This document shows positions 1 through 8,181 of a stretch of DNA of 64,000 nt, piece after piece. Source of the DNA: Acinetobacter sp. XH1741 (GTDB lineage Bacteria > Pseudomonadota > Gammaproteobacteria > Pseudomonadales > Moraxellaceae); contig NZ_CP157428.1 of assembly GCF_041021895.1 (NCBI RefSeq), positions 2,480,001 to 2,544,000 of the forward strand, written 5' to 3'. Position numbers and translations under genes: made by a program. The first letter of the stretch is position 1. Each line of letters starts with the position of its first letter. The notes beneath the pieces are model-generated. The model was not told the DNA's origin. It did not search any database and was given only the letters and a program-made list of their open reading frames with translations.

Positions 1-434
1 CGACCAAGTGCTACGCGTTGTTTTTCACCACCTGAAAGTTTGATGGGCATACGTTGTAATAAGTGCCCTAACTTTAATAATTCAATAATGTAATCTGCTT
101 CAAAGTGACGCTCTTGTTGGGACAGGTGCTTAAGACCAAATAATAAGTTTTGCTTTACCGTTTTATGCGGAAAAAGCTGAGCATCTTGAAAAACCAATCC
201 AACATGCCGCTTTTGAGTACTTAAGTTAATGTTTTGATCTGAATCAAACCATGTTTGATCCTGTATTTTAATGAGTCCACTATGCGGAGTGTTCAGCCCT
301 GCAATGGCATGTAAAATTGATGTTTTACCTGACCCAGAGACACCAAATAGCCCAATAACAGAAGCATTTGACTGGAAACTAGGCTCAATATGAAATTGAC
401 CCATCTGTAGCTGAAAACGGCAATCAATCAACAT
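1..434 (-). CDS. modC: Molybdate ABC transporter ATPase ModC (5' part only)
   Basis: This is the N-terminal part of the ATP-binding subunit that powers molybdate import; the gene runs off the left edge of the window. Reading the minus strand from the ATG at 434 gives MLIDCRFQLQ, then a Walker A motif GVSGSGKTS at about residues 34-42, a Q-loop segment (VFQDAQLFP), and an ABC signature LSGGEKQRVALG near the window edge. About 144 residues are visible. The start codon lies four bases after the modB stop, which indicates an operon in the order modA-modB-modC. The C-terminal regulatory domain expected in ModC lies outside the window. Family assignment rests on motifs plus the modAB neighbours. 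Confidence 0.93.
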   Translation of the reverse strand, partial: MLIDCRFQLQMGQFHIEPSFQSNASVIGLFGVSGSGKTSILHAIAGLNTPHSGLIKIQDQTWFDSDQNINLSTQKRHVGLVFQDAQLFPHKTVKQNLLFGLKHLSQQERHFEADYIIELLKLGHLLQRMPIKLSGGEKQRVALG

Positions 435-438
435 AACC

Positions 439-1131
439 TTACCGTCCTAAACGCTTCTTTTGATAACGATGAAACCACTGTGCAAACCATAAGGCTAAAA
501 AAGCTACACTTAATGATAAAACAATAAGCCTTTGAATAGCTGCTTCTGTATCGGGCTGTTGCATTAAGCTATACATAGCCAAAGGCAAAGTACGCGTTTC
601 ATTTGAAATATTACCCACAAAGGTAATGGTCGCACCAAACTCACCTAAACTACGGCAAAAACATAAAATAGCGCCAATTAAAATACCACTGCTGGCAAGA
701 GGCAAAGTGACATGAAAAAATACCCCTAAAGATGAGGCACCTAATGTCTTTGCTGCCATTTCTAAACGCTGATCGACCACCTCAATTGCTAAACGAATAG
801 ATTGCACCAATAGCGGAAAACCCATCACTGCCGAAGCAAGAACTGCGCCTTTCCAGTTAAATGCAAAATCAATTCCGAGCGGTGCCAAATATTGCCCAAT
901 AATGCCGCGACTGCCAAAAACTTGTAAAAGCAAATAGCCAGGAACAACTGGTGGTAACACCAAAGGTAAAAACACCAATGTTTCAATGAATGACTTACCC
1001 CAGAACTCTTTTCGTGCCAAAAACCATCCCACACAAATTGCAGGAATAATACTGACCACAAGACAACTTGCTGCCACCTTACAAGAAAGTTGCAGAACGC
1101 TGAGCTCTTCTGGGGTTAAAGAAAACATCAT
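439..1131 (-). CDS. modB: Molybdate ABC transporter permease ModB
   Basis: Inner-membrane permease of the molybdate importer, 230 aa, a normal ModB length. The sequence shows about five hydrophobic segments. The cytoplasmic loop with EFGATITFVGN is the EAA-type motif that couples ModB-family permeases to the ATPase. The start (MMFSLTPEE) overlaps the end of modA by four bases, so the two are translationally coupled, and modC follows after a four-base gap. There is no sign of damage. The role as a molybdate rather than sulfate or tungstate permease is inferred from the ModA-like partner and the ModE-like regulator next door. Confidence 0.93.
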   Translation of the reverse strand: MMFSLTPEELSVLQLSCKVAASCLVVSIIPAICVGWFLARKEFWGKSFIETLVFLPLVLPPVVPGYLLLQVFGSRGIIGQYLAPLGIDFAFNWKGAVLASAVMGFPLLVQSIRLAIEVVDQRLEMAAKTLGASSLGVFFHVTLPLASSGILIGAILCFCRSLGEFGATITFVGNISNETRTLPLAMYSLMQQPDTEAAIQRLIVLSLSVAFLALWFAQWFHRYQKKRLGR

Positions 1132-1913
1132 GGCTTGACTGAAGCCAATACGCTAAAGCCATATTTTTTAAAGACTGTTTTGGCTTGATTGCTTTGTAAA
1201 AATTGATAGAATTTTGTTGAGCTCGGATTCTTTTTAATTATCCCTATAGGATAAATAATTGGTGAATGTATATTTTCTGGAAATACGCCAGCTAGCTTCA
1301 CGTCTTTGCTAATCGCTGCATCGGTTGCATAGACAATCCCAACCTGACATTCACCACGCGCAACAAAGTTTAATGCAGCTCGAACATCTTCTGTTTCAAC
1401 TAACTTTGGCTCAATATGGCTCCACCAACCTAGGTTAGTAAAAGCTTGTTTAGCATATTTGCCTACAGGCACACTTTTGGTATCCCCTGTACAAATCTTG
1501 CCTGTAAATACTTTATTGGGATCAGTCGTTTTATCTAGTTTTACTTTTAGTGACTGACCTTTAGGGGTAATTAGAACCAGACGGTTGCCTAATAAATTTA
1601 TACGGTCATTTGCTGCAACTAATTTTTTATTTTGCAGATAATCCATCCACTGGGTATCTGCTGAAATAAAAATATCTGCCGGTGCCCCAGCTTCAATTTG
1701 TTTCGCTAATGTCGATGAGCCTGCATATGAAGTTTTAACTTCTACTTTATTTTGTTTTTCATAAATTTTTTCTAAATCGTTAATCGCATTCGTTAAGCTC
1801 GCTGCTGCATAAACGGTAACGGATTCAGCCTTAGCGGGAACATTAAAGACCAATCCTATGCTGAGGACTGAACAGGCTAAAGCCAAATTTTTTATCTTCG
1901 TATCACTTACCAT
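1128..1913 (-). CDS. modA: Molybdate-binding periplasmic protein ModA
   Basis: Periplasmic binding protein that captures molybdate for ModBC, 261 aa. It has an N-terminal signal peptide: a basic start, a hydrophobic core LALACSVLSIGLVFNV, and a likely cleavage after AKA. The mature part opens with ESVTVYAAASLTNAI, the usual ModA beginning, and contains the family segments AGSSTLAKQIEAGAPADIFISAD and RGECQVGIVYATDA. I chose the ATG at 1913 because AAGGTG lies six bases upstream; a GTG at 1922 would put the initiator inside that ribosome-binding site. It is the first gene of modABC. A ModE-like dyad lies just upstream. Confidence 0.94.
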   Translation of the reverse strand: MVSDTKIKNLALACSVLSIGLVFNVPAKAESVTVYAAASLTNAINDLEKIYEKQNKVEVKTSYAGSSTLAKQIEAGAPADIFISADTQWMDYLQNKKLVAANDRINLLGNRLVLITPKGQSLKVKLDKTTDPNKVFTGKICTGDTKSVPVGKYAKQAFTNLGWWSHIEPKLVETEDVRAALNFVARGECQVGIVYATDAAISKDVKLAGVFPENIHSPIIYPIGIIKKNPSSTKFYQFLQSNQAKTVFKKYGFSVLASVKP

Positions 1914-1942
1914 TATGTTCACCTTTTTGTCGTTTTTTGCAG

Positions 1943-1966
1943 CGATATATACCCAAGAATATAGCG
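1943..1966 (-). promoter_or_regulatory. Putative ModE-box operator upstream of modA
   Basis: The plus strand has CGATATATA at 1943-1951 and AATATAGCG at 1958-1966, an imperfect inverted repeat with a six-base gap. It resembles the ModE consensus known from E. coli (ATCG-TATATA arms around a short spacer). It lies 30-53 bases upstream of the modA start and faces the modE-like gene, as expected for molybdate-dependent repression of modABC. The assignment is by pattern only. Confidence 0.55.
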
Positions 1967-2093
1967 ATAAGCATAGACGATGAAAAGTAGAAATTATTTA
2001 TAAAGATGGATATTTTTTATGAGCAACTGAAAACTATTGGTAGATAAAACTGATTCGCGCTTAAATTCTTTAATTTATAAAGTATTTCTCATC

Positions 2094-2444
2094 TTATTTC
2101 TTTAAATAGCTACTCATGATTTGATACTCCTGTTCTAAGGCTTGTCGAGCATTGATTTCCATTTGACGATAGTGTTGTAAAACTTTTTGGCCTATAGCTG
2201 TAACGGCTGCCCCACCTCCATGTGTTCCGCCTGTTTGAGTTTCAACTAAAGCTGTTTCAAAGCACTGATTCATGGTGTCTACCAACTGCCACGCACGGCG
2301 ATAGCTCATATTCATAGATTTTGCGGCTTGTGAGATTGAACCCGTTCTCACAATTGCTTCAAGTAAGTCTGCCTTACCCGGACCAAATGCAATGTCCTGC
2401 TCTAAAAGAATTCTAATTTGTAATTTTAAGTTTTGTTCTTTCAT
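2094..2444 (-). CDS. modE: ModE-like winged-helix regulator without molybdate-binding domain
   Basis: A 116-residue DNA-binding protein matching the N-terminal domain of ModE, the molybdate-responsive repressor of molybdate transport. The helix-turn-helix spans about residues 22-62 (GPGKADLLEAIVRTGSISQA, then AKSMNMSYRRAW), followed by a wing containing TQTGGTHGGGAAVT, a stretch conserved in ModE proteins. Full ModE (about 260 aa) has a C-terminal pair of Mop/TOBE domains that bind molybdate; these are absent and the gene ends cleanly at SSYLKK. It sits upstream of modABC on the same strand, separated by about 180 bases that hold the ModE-like dyad. How it would sense molybdate is unclear. 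Confidence 0.8.
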   Translation of the reverse strand: MKEQNLKLQIRILLEQDIAFGPGKADLLEAIVRTGSISQAAKSMNMSYRRAWQLVDTMNQCFETALVETQTGGTHGGGAAVTAIGQKVLQHYRQMEINARQALEQEYQIMSSYLKK

Positions 2445-2569
2445 AGACTTAGTTCACAAAAGTTTATTTTATGCTCGTTAACATTATAGGGAAGTTTAAC
2501 AAGCTAAGACATATACAAATTTAAATCTCTCCTCTTTCTTGAAAAGAGTTCGATTAAAAAAATCAAAAC

Positions 2570-2605
2570 TGCACAAAGTGGATAAAGATCTGGAAAAAAC
2601 GGATA
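2570..2605 (+). promoter_or_regulatory. XylS-type direct-repeat operator upstream of antA
   Basis: Two direct repeats of the XylS/BenR recognition pattern TGCA-N6-GGNTA are present: TGCA-caaagt-GGATA at 2570-2584 and TGGA-aaaaac-GGATA at 2591-2605. Their starts are 21 bases apart, two helical turns, the spacing known for XylS-family activators. They end 59 bases before the chosen antA start. I infer an AntR or IifR activator site. No convincing -10 box was picked out. Confidence 0.65.
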
Positions 2606-2664
2606 GAGGCCAAAGCCTAATCGCGGTTCAATCAGTTAAAAGCTGAATGAATAGGATTGAGCAA

Positions 2665-4080
2665 ATGACCTCATCTAATTTAAAACAATGGAATGATTTT
2701 GTAGATGGATGTATCGACTTCCGTCCTAACGATGGCGTGTTTCGTATTGCACGAAATATGTTTACCGAGCCTGAACTGTTTGACTTGGAAATGGAACTTA
2801 TTTTTGAAAAGGTTTGGATTTATGCATGTCACGAAAGTGAGATTCCAAACAATCATGATTTCCTAACCGTTCAAATTGGTCGCCAACCGATTATTGTGAG
2901 CCGTGATGGTAAGGGCGAATTACACGCGATGGTCAATGCTTGTGAGCATCGTGGAGCGACCTTAACACGCGTTGCTAAAGGCAACCAGTCAACCTTTACA
3001 TGTCCGTTCCACGCATGGTGCTATAAGTCAGATGGTCGCTTGGTGAAAGTCAAAGCACCTGGTGAATATTGTGAAGATTTTGATAAATCAAGCCGAGGCT
3101 TAAAACAAGGCCGTATTGCCAGCTATCGTGGTTTCGTATTTGTAAGCCTTGATACTCAAGCAACAGATTCTCTAGAAGACTTTTTGGGCGATGCAAAACT
3201 GTTTCTTGATTTAATGGTTAACCAGTCTCCAACAGGCGAACTCGAAGTATTACAAGGCAAGTCATCTTATACATTTGCAGGTAACTGGAAGCTACAAAAT
3301 GAAAATGGCTTAGATGGTTATCATGTCAGTACCGTTCACTATAACTATGTCTCTACAGTCCAACACCGCCAACAAGTCAATGCATCAAAAGGTGAAGAAC
3401 TCGATACGCTTGACTATAGCAAGTTAGGGGCCGGTGACTCAGAAACTGACGATGGCTGGTTCAGCTTCAAAAATGGTCATAGCGTATTATTTAGTGACAT
3501 GCCGAACCCAACTGTTCGTCCGGGATACAGCACAGTTATGCCATATATGGTCGAAAAATATGGCGACAAATATGCTGAGTGGGCAATGCACCGTTTAAGA
3601 AACTTGAATTTGTACCCTAGCCTATTTTTTATGGACCAGATTAGTTCACAGCTTCGTATTGTTCGTCCTGTGGCATGGAATAAAACCGAAGTCATTAGTC
3701 AATGTATTGGCGTTAAAGGTGAATCTGCTGAAGCACGCCGTAACCGTATTCGCCAGTTTGAAGATTTCTTTAATGTGTCGGGCCTTGGTACACCAGACGA
3801 TTTAGTTGAATTCCGTGAACAGCAAAAAGGTTTCCAAGCACGTCTTGAACGTTGGAGCGATATTTCTCGTGGCTGTCAGTCTTGGGAATATGGCGCGACC
3901 AAAAACTCACAAGATTTAGGCATTCAACCCGTCATTACTGGCCGAGAGTTTACCCATGAAGGACTCTATGTAAACCAACATGGACACTGGCAACGTCTAA
4001 TGCTCGATGGCTTAAATAAGAAAGCCTTGAAAATGCAGGATATTACTTTTGAAAACAATGCCGTAATGGATGAGGTGTAA
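2665..4080 (+). CDS. antA: Anthranilate 1,2-dioxygenase, large (alpha) subunit AntA
   Basis: Catalytic oxygenase subunit that, with AntB and reductase AntC, converts anthranilate to catechol with loss of CO2 and ammonia. It is 471 aa from the ATG at 2665, chosen for AGGA eight bases upstream; an ATG at 2647 would add six residues. The Rieske [2Fe-2S] ligands appear as ACEHRGAT and TCPFHAWCY (C-x-H ... C-x2-H). The mononuclear iron motif is ENGLDGYHVSTVHYNY. The sequence closely follows my recollection of A. baylyi ADP1 AntA along its whole length. It heads antABC, with antB starting two bases after its stop. A XylS-like operator lies upstream. Confidence 0.96.
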   Translation: MTSSNLKQWNDFVDGCIDFRPNDGVFRIARNMFTEPELFDLEMELIFEKVWIYACHESEIPNNHDFLTVQIGRQPIIVSRDGKGELHAMVNACEHRGATLTRVAKGNQSTFTCPFHAWCYKSDGRLVKVKAPGEYCEDFDKSSRGLKQGRIASYRGFVFVSLDTQATDSLEDFLGDAKLFLDLMVNQSPTGELEVLQGKSSYTFAGNWKLQNENGLDGYHVSTVHYNYVSTVQHRQQVNASKGEELDTLDYSKLGAGDSETDDGWFSFKNGHSVLFSDMPNPTVRPGYSTVMPYMVEKYGDKYAEWAMHRLRNLNLYPSLFFMDQISSQLRIVRPVAWNKTEVISQCIGVKGESAEARRNRIRQFEDFFNVSGLGTPDDLVEFREQQKGFQARLERWSDISRGCQSWEYGATKNSQDLGIQPVITGREFTHEGLYVNQHGHWQRLMLDGLNKKALKMQDITFENNAVMDEV

Positions 4081-4082
4081 CC

Positions 4083-4574
4083 ATGTCACAAGAACTATAT
4101 TTTGCTGTATCTCAGTTTTTGTACAAAAAGGCAGAGCTTTGTGATGCTTATGACTGGGATGCCTATCTAGAGCTTTACGATGAAGATAGTGAATATCATA
4201 TTCCACAGTGGATTGATGACCATAACTATGTTCAAGATCCAAATCAGGGTTTGTCTTATATTTATTATGCAGACCGTACTGGACTTGAAGACCGTGTATT
4301 CCGTATTCGTACTGGCAAGGCAGCTTCGGCAACGCCGTTACCACGTACGTTACACAGCATGAATAACATTCGAGTTAAAACATTGGATGATGGATTAATT
4401 GAAGCAAAAGTTGCATGGCAAACGCTTTATAACCGTCAAGGTTTAGAAGGCTGTTTTTACGGACACGCTACTTATCTTTTACGCCAAACAGCAGATAGTT
4501 TCCGTATTCGTCGTCAGCACAGCATTTTGCTTAATGACAAAATTGATTCCGTTTTAGACTTCTATCACGTTTAA
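4083..4574 (+). CDS. antB: Anthranilate 1,2-dioxygenase, small (beta) subunit AntB
   Basis: Structural beta subunit of the anthranilate dioxygenase hexamer, 163 aa, the normal length for ring-hydroxylating dioxygenase beta subunits (SnoaL-like cone fold). Typical segments are ELCDAYDWDAYLELYDEDSEYHIPQW near the N-terminus and TLHSMNNIRV in the middle. It starts two bases after antA, with GAGG of the antA tail as ribosome-binding site, and is followed by antC after 11 bases. It has no catalytic centre of its own; substrate specificity lies in AntA. There is no sign of damage. Confidence 0.95.
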   Translation: MSQELYFAVSQFLYKKAELCDAYDWDAYLELYDEDSEYHIPQWIDDHNYVQDPNQGLSYIYYADRTGLEDRVFRIRTGKAASATPLPRTLHSMNNIRVKTLDDGLIEAKVAWQTLYNRQGLEGCFYGHATYLLRQTADSFRIRRQHSILLNDKIDSVLDFYHV

Positions 4575-4585
4575 GGGGAATGAAA

Positions 4586-5614
4586 ATGGGACATTCAGTT
4601 GCACTTAACTTTGCCGATGGCAAAACCTTTTTCATTTCGGTAAATAACGACGAGTTGTTGCTTGATGCAGCAGTTCGCCAAGGAATTAACCTACCGCTAG
4701 ACTGCCGTGAAGGTGTTTGTGGTACGTGTCAGGGTCAGTGTGAAACTGGTATTTATGAACAAGAATATGTTGATGAAGATGCATTAAGTGAGCGTGATTT
4801 GGCTGAGCGTAAAATGTTAGCTTGCCAGACACGTGTGAAATCCGATGCAGCTTTTTATTTCGATCATGATTCTGCTATCTGTAACGCTGGTGATACTTTA
4901 AAAATTGAAACCAAAGTGACCGCTGTTGAGCTGGTTTCTGAAACAACAGCAATTTTGCATCTTGATGCAAGCAGTCATGCTGAACAACTTCAGTTTTTAC
5001 CTGGTCAATATGCTCGTTTGCAAATTCCAGATACTGAAGATTGGCGTTCTTATTCTTTTGCAAATAGACCAAATGCGACCAATCAATTGCAATTCTTAAT
5101 CCGTCTCTTGCCAGACGGTGTGATGAGTAATTACTTGCGTGATCGTTGTCAGGTTGGGCAAACCCTACTCATTGAAGCACCACTTGGTAGTTTCTATTTA
5201 CGTGAAGTACAGCGACCACTGGTTTTTGTGGCAGGTGGAACAGGATTATCCGCATTTTTAGGAATGCTTGATAACTTGGTCGAGCAACCTAACTCACCTG
5301 CAGTTCAATTGTACTATGGCGTAAATAATGAAACTGACTTGTGTGAACAACAGCGTTTACAGGCCTATTCTGAACAGCTACCAAACTTTAGTTATCACCC
5401 GATTGTGACTAAGGCAACCGAAGCTTGGCAAGGTAAAGCCGGCTATATTCATGAGCACTTAAATAAAGATCAATTGGCCGAGCAGGCTTTTGATATGTAT
5501 TTATGTGGTCCACCGCCAATGATTGAAGCTGTTAAAAATTGGTTAGATGAACAATCTTTGCAAAACTACCGTATTTACAGCGAGAAGTTTTTACAGAGTA
5601 ATACATCACGTTGA
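4586..5614 (+). CDS. antC: Anthranilate 1,2-dioxygenase reductase AntC
   Basis: NADH-dependent electron-transfer component feeding the Rieske centre of AntA, 342 aa. The N-terminal plant-type [2Fe-2S] ferredoxin domain shows CREGVCGTCQGQC and a later CQT (C-x4-C-x2-C ... C). The FAD domain has GQYARLQIPD and WRSYSFAN. The NAD domain has VFVAGGTGLSAFLGM and ends with the CGPPPMIEAV motif. The ATG at 4586 is preferred over 4580 because AAGGGG then sits seven rather than one base upstream. It is the last gene of antABC, and an AT-rich hairpin with a T-run follows at 5653-5687. Confidence 0.95.
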   Translation: MGHSVALNFADGKTFFISVNNDELLLDAAVRQGINLPLDCREGVCGTCQGQCETGIYEQEYVDEDALSERDLAERKMLACQTRVKSDAAFYFDHDSAICNAGDTLKIETKVTAVELVSETTAILHLDASSHAEQLQFLPGQYARLQIPDTEDWRSYSFANRPNATNQLQFLIRLLPDGVMSNYLRDRCQVGQTLLIEAPLGSFYLREVQRPLVFVAGGTGLSAFLGMLDNLVEQPNSPAVQLYYGVNNETDLCEQQRLQAYSEQLPNFSYHPIVTKATEAWQGKAGYIHEHLNKDQLAEQAFDMYLCGPPPMIEAVKNWLDEQSLQNYRIYSEKFLQSNTSR

Positions 5615-5652
5615 AGTATAAATAATTCAAAAACCACTAAAACCTGAAATGA

Positions 5653-5687
5653 TTCAATATACTCTATAGGGGGTATATTGAATTTTT
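5653..5687 (+). terminator. Terminator after antC
   Basis: The arms TTCAATATAC (5653-5662) and GTATATTGAA (5673-5682) pair perfectly around a 10-base loop, followed by TTTTT. It is an AT-rich but convincing rho-independent terminator, 39 bases after the antC stop. Confidence 0.65.
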
Positions 5688-6063
5688 CATTTAAATTAAA
5701 AGTTTTTATATATCAATAATATAAAATAATAAATTCCGACAAAATAAATTGACCAGCTCACTCGGATTTGCTATAAATTTTGATAGATCTTAAGGAATAA
5801 GATCATGATGAGATTAACTTATAGCACCTTTTATATCCCCCTATTCTATTTCTCGAATTTACTAAATTGATGGACAAAATCCGATGTAAAAATTTGAGAA
5901 AATCATATTAATTAGCGGTTAAATTGGTCTGTATTTTGCTTATATCTCATTGTAATTTGCGAGTAACTTAATTTTTTTAAGTGCCGTATTTACTTGCTGT
6001 GCAGCGAAGTTTTAAAGCTCTTGCAATACAAGTAAATACAGGAGTGAGCCAAAAGGGATAAAT
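5688..6063 (+). other. Gap between antABC and the antR-like pseudogene, with a long inverted repeat in the leader
   Basis: No convincing gene. Near the right end, GTATTTACTTG (5986-5996) and CAAGTAAATAC (6029-6039) form a perfect 11-bp inverted repeat around 32 bases that include AGCGAAG and AAGCTC. It lies 24 bases before the antR-like start and just ahead of a good ribosome-binding sequence. It could be an mRNA hairpin or a DNA operator. A 21-codon ORF at 5805-5870 has an AAGGA upstream but no recognisable product. Confidence 0.4.
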
Positions 6064-7123
6064 ATGAACCAAGCCAACTCCCCAGAACTCAGTGGGCGTC
6101 ATTTTCAAAATGAGTCTATCTTTACCAATCATAATCTGGTGTTTGATCACCACGATTTAAGCGAAACTTGCCGAAATGTAGGCCAAATTTTTAAACCGCA
6201 TGATCTTAAAATCTCTCAGCAGAAGCGAGATTTCAGTGCAACCATGCACCATGTTAAAACAGGCGCACTGTCTATTAGTCGCTTGGAATATGGCGCGGAT
6301 GTCATTATTGAACCAGATCACCTTGATAGCTTTTACTTAATTCAAATTCCAACTCAAGGCTACGCAGAAATCGAATTCGGTTCACAAAAGTTTATTTCTT
6401 ATTCTCAAGTTGCTTCTCTTATTTCTCCTCAGCAATCTTTACGTATGCGCTGGCATGCGAACTCGCCACAGCTTATTCTAAAAGTTTCAAAGGATGATTT
6501 TACCTACCATTGCCGTCAACACATCGCCGATTCAGAAAATAACTTACTTGTTTTCGACCCAAAATTAGACTTTGCTACACAAAGTGGAAGCTACTTTTTA
6601 CAGCTCGTTAGAACATTGATGGATGCTTTGGCATGCGAGCAACACCCGCTTCATCATCCTTTAGCCTTTAAACAATTTGAGTCAAATTTGTTTAATGCCC
6701 TCATTTATGGTCAACCCAATAACGCATTACATAAAATAGATCAGCATAAAGAAAAAACAGTATCTCCTTATTTCGTGAAGCGCACAGAAGCCTATATTAA
6801 AGAACATTTACATGAGCCGCTTAATGTCGAGATTTTAGCTGAACATGCATGCGTGAGCATAAGAACTCTATTTACTGGTTTTAAAAAATTATTTGGGAAC
6901 CACCCCGATGTCTTATTTAAAAGAATTACGCTTTGAACAAGCTCATTTAGAGCTGATGCATAATGAAAATCTGTCGGTTACTGACGTTGCATTTAAATGG
7001 GGATTTACTCACTTAGGTCGTTTTTCTCAAGAATATAAACGCCGTTATGGTGAGTTACCTTCTTCTACTCGCCGTTCTGGTCAAAGTGAAGGTTCAGGCT
7101 TAATTACTTCAATTTTTTCTTAA
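6064..7123 (+). pseudogene. antR: AraC/XylS-family regulator of the anthranilate operon, frameshifted in the HTH domain
   Basis: Two overlapping reading frames make up one AraC/XylS-type activator of about 352 aa. Frame one (6064-6936) holds the whole effector domain and the first helix-turn-helix (LNVEILAEHACVSIRTLFTG) and then runs into FGNHPDVLFKRITL and a stop. Frame two (6893-7123) resumes with TTPMSYLKELRFEQAHLEL and the second HTH, FTHLGRFSQEYKRRYGELPS, which resembles the XylS C-terminus. Deleting one A or one C within gggaaccacccc (6895-6906) restores a normal FG(T/N)TPMSYLK junction. As written, the product loses the second HTH. The position directly after antABC suggests AntR. A sequencing error cannot be excluded. 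Confidence 0.8.
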
Positions 7124-7137
7124 GTTTAAAATAGACG

Positions 7138-7174
7138 AAAGCCTTTTATATTGATTGATATAAAAGGCTTTTTT
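7138..7174. terminator. Bidirectional terminator between antR-like pseudogene and iifE
   Basis: The arms AAAGCCTTTTATAT (7138-7151) and ATATAAAAGGCTTT (7158-7171) pair fully around a six-base loop and are followed by T residues. The gap between the two convergent genes is only 57 bases, so the hairpin probably serves both. Confidence 0.85.
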
Positions 7175-7180
7175 TATGAT

Positions 7181-8128
7181 TTAAAAATGATGGACATAAC
7201 GAACTTGTAGTCGTGTTCCCTCTGGACGGTTTTGGGCATCTTGCTCAAAATAAGCATTTGCAACCAAGTGATCATTTTTAGAAAAACTATACATCGCACC
7301 CGGACCAATCGCCCAGACTTGCTCACGTCGGCCTTTGACTTTTTCACCATCGACTTCGGTATCTGTCACTTGTTTTAGCCAATAACCATTCAGTCCCAAA
7401 CGGAACTGTTCGGTAATGGCATAGTCTGTTGCAAAGTTTGCATGAATTGCTTGCCCAGCTTGCATATCATTTGCTCCAGCAAAAGTATAGCTTGGGTCAT
7501 CATTTTTAAAGTTATAAAGATAATGGATACGTGTTGAAGCTGTCCATTTTGGATTAAACCAATATGTGGCAGCCCAATAAGGGTCAAATGAAACAGCGTT
7601 ATTACTGGGGTTAATATCTTTTTGCCGATTGTATTCACTAGTAGGTAAATTCACCTGAAACTCAAAACGATGTACAAACTTCGGCCCTTGTGCACCCATA
7701 ACTGGATCAAACTGGATAAAAGGTCCGATCATAATGTCTCCAAAGCCACTTTGGGCTTTAATGGCAGCATTATTCAAGCCATCATCCATGTCCATTTTGC
7801 TGACAAAAGGAATTAAAAAATTCATGCCTAGACTGGCTTTATCTTTTACTCGGACATTCGATAAATAACTAATCTGTTCAACCAATACTTGATAATTTAA
7901 ATCTGTTTTAGGTAAACCTAATTTTTGTCCATTGGCATCGACTAGTTTATTGCTATCGTAATTTTGAAAGTAAGTTTGAGCATACCAGCCGGGCCCTGCG
8001 GGTAATCCACCATCGAGAAAGCTGGTCATACCTAAGTTTACGGTCGGTAAATCATAGGCATGTGTAACCAACGGCAAACCCAACAATGTCCCTGCTAAAA
8101 ATCCATGTTTAATTAAAGTGCTTTTCAT
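7181..8128 (-). CDS. iifE: SphA/MetA-pathway-type outer-membrane protein at the end of the iif operon
   Basis: A 315-residue predicted beta-barrel outer-membrane protein of the family annotated as phenol-degradation meta-pathway (SphA-like) proteins. It has a signal peptide (hydrophobic core FLAGTLLGLPLVTHA, cleavage before YDLPT) and alternating amphipathic strands, and it ends in YVHHF, with the terminal phenylalanine usual for Gram-negative barrels. It is the last gene of the minus-strand iif operon, 53 bases after iifD. A role in uptake of indole or another aromatic is an inference from context. The symbol follows my memory of the published iif cluster and is less certain than iifA-D. Confidence 0.72.
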   Translation of the reverse strand: MKSTLIKHGFLAGTLLGLPLVTHAYDLPTVNLGMTSFLDGGLPAGPGWYAQTYFQNYDSNKLVDANGQKLGLPKTDLNYQVLVEQISYLSNVRVKDKASLGMNFLIPFVSKMDMDDGLNNAAIKAQSGFGDIMIGPFIQFDPVMGAQGPKFVHRFEFQVNLPTSEYNRQKDINPSNNAVSFDPYWAATYWFNPKWTASTRIHYLYNFKNDDPSYTFAGANDMQAGQAIHANFATDYAITEQFRLGLNGYWLKQVTDTEVDGEKVKGRREQVWAIGPGAMYSFSKNDHLVANAYFEQDAQNRPEGTRLQVRYVHHF

Positions 8129-8181
8129 CTTCTTATTTCCTATACAAAAATCACGACCGGATTGATCGTGATTGTGGTGAA

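Noticed and set aside
5805..5870. 21-codon ORF with AAGGA upstream between antC and the antR-like gene
   Set aside because: Too short to support, aromatic-rich sequence without recognisable features, and not followed by a terminator.
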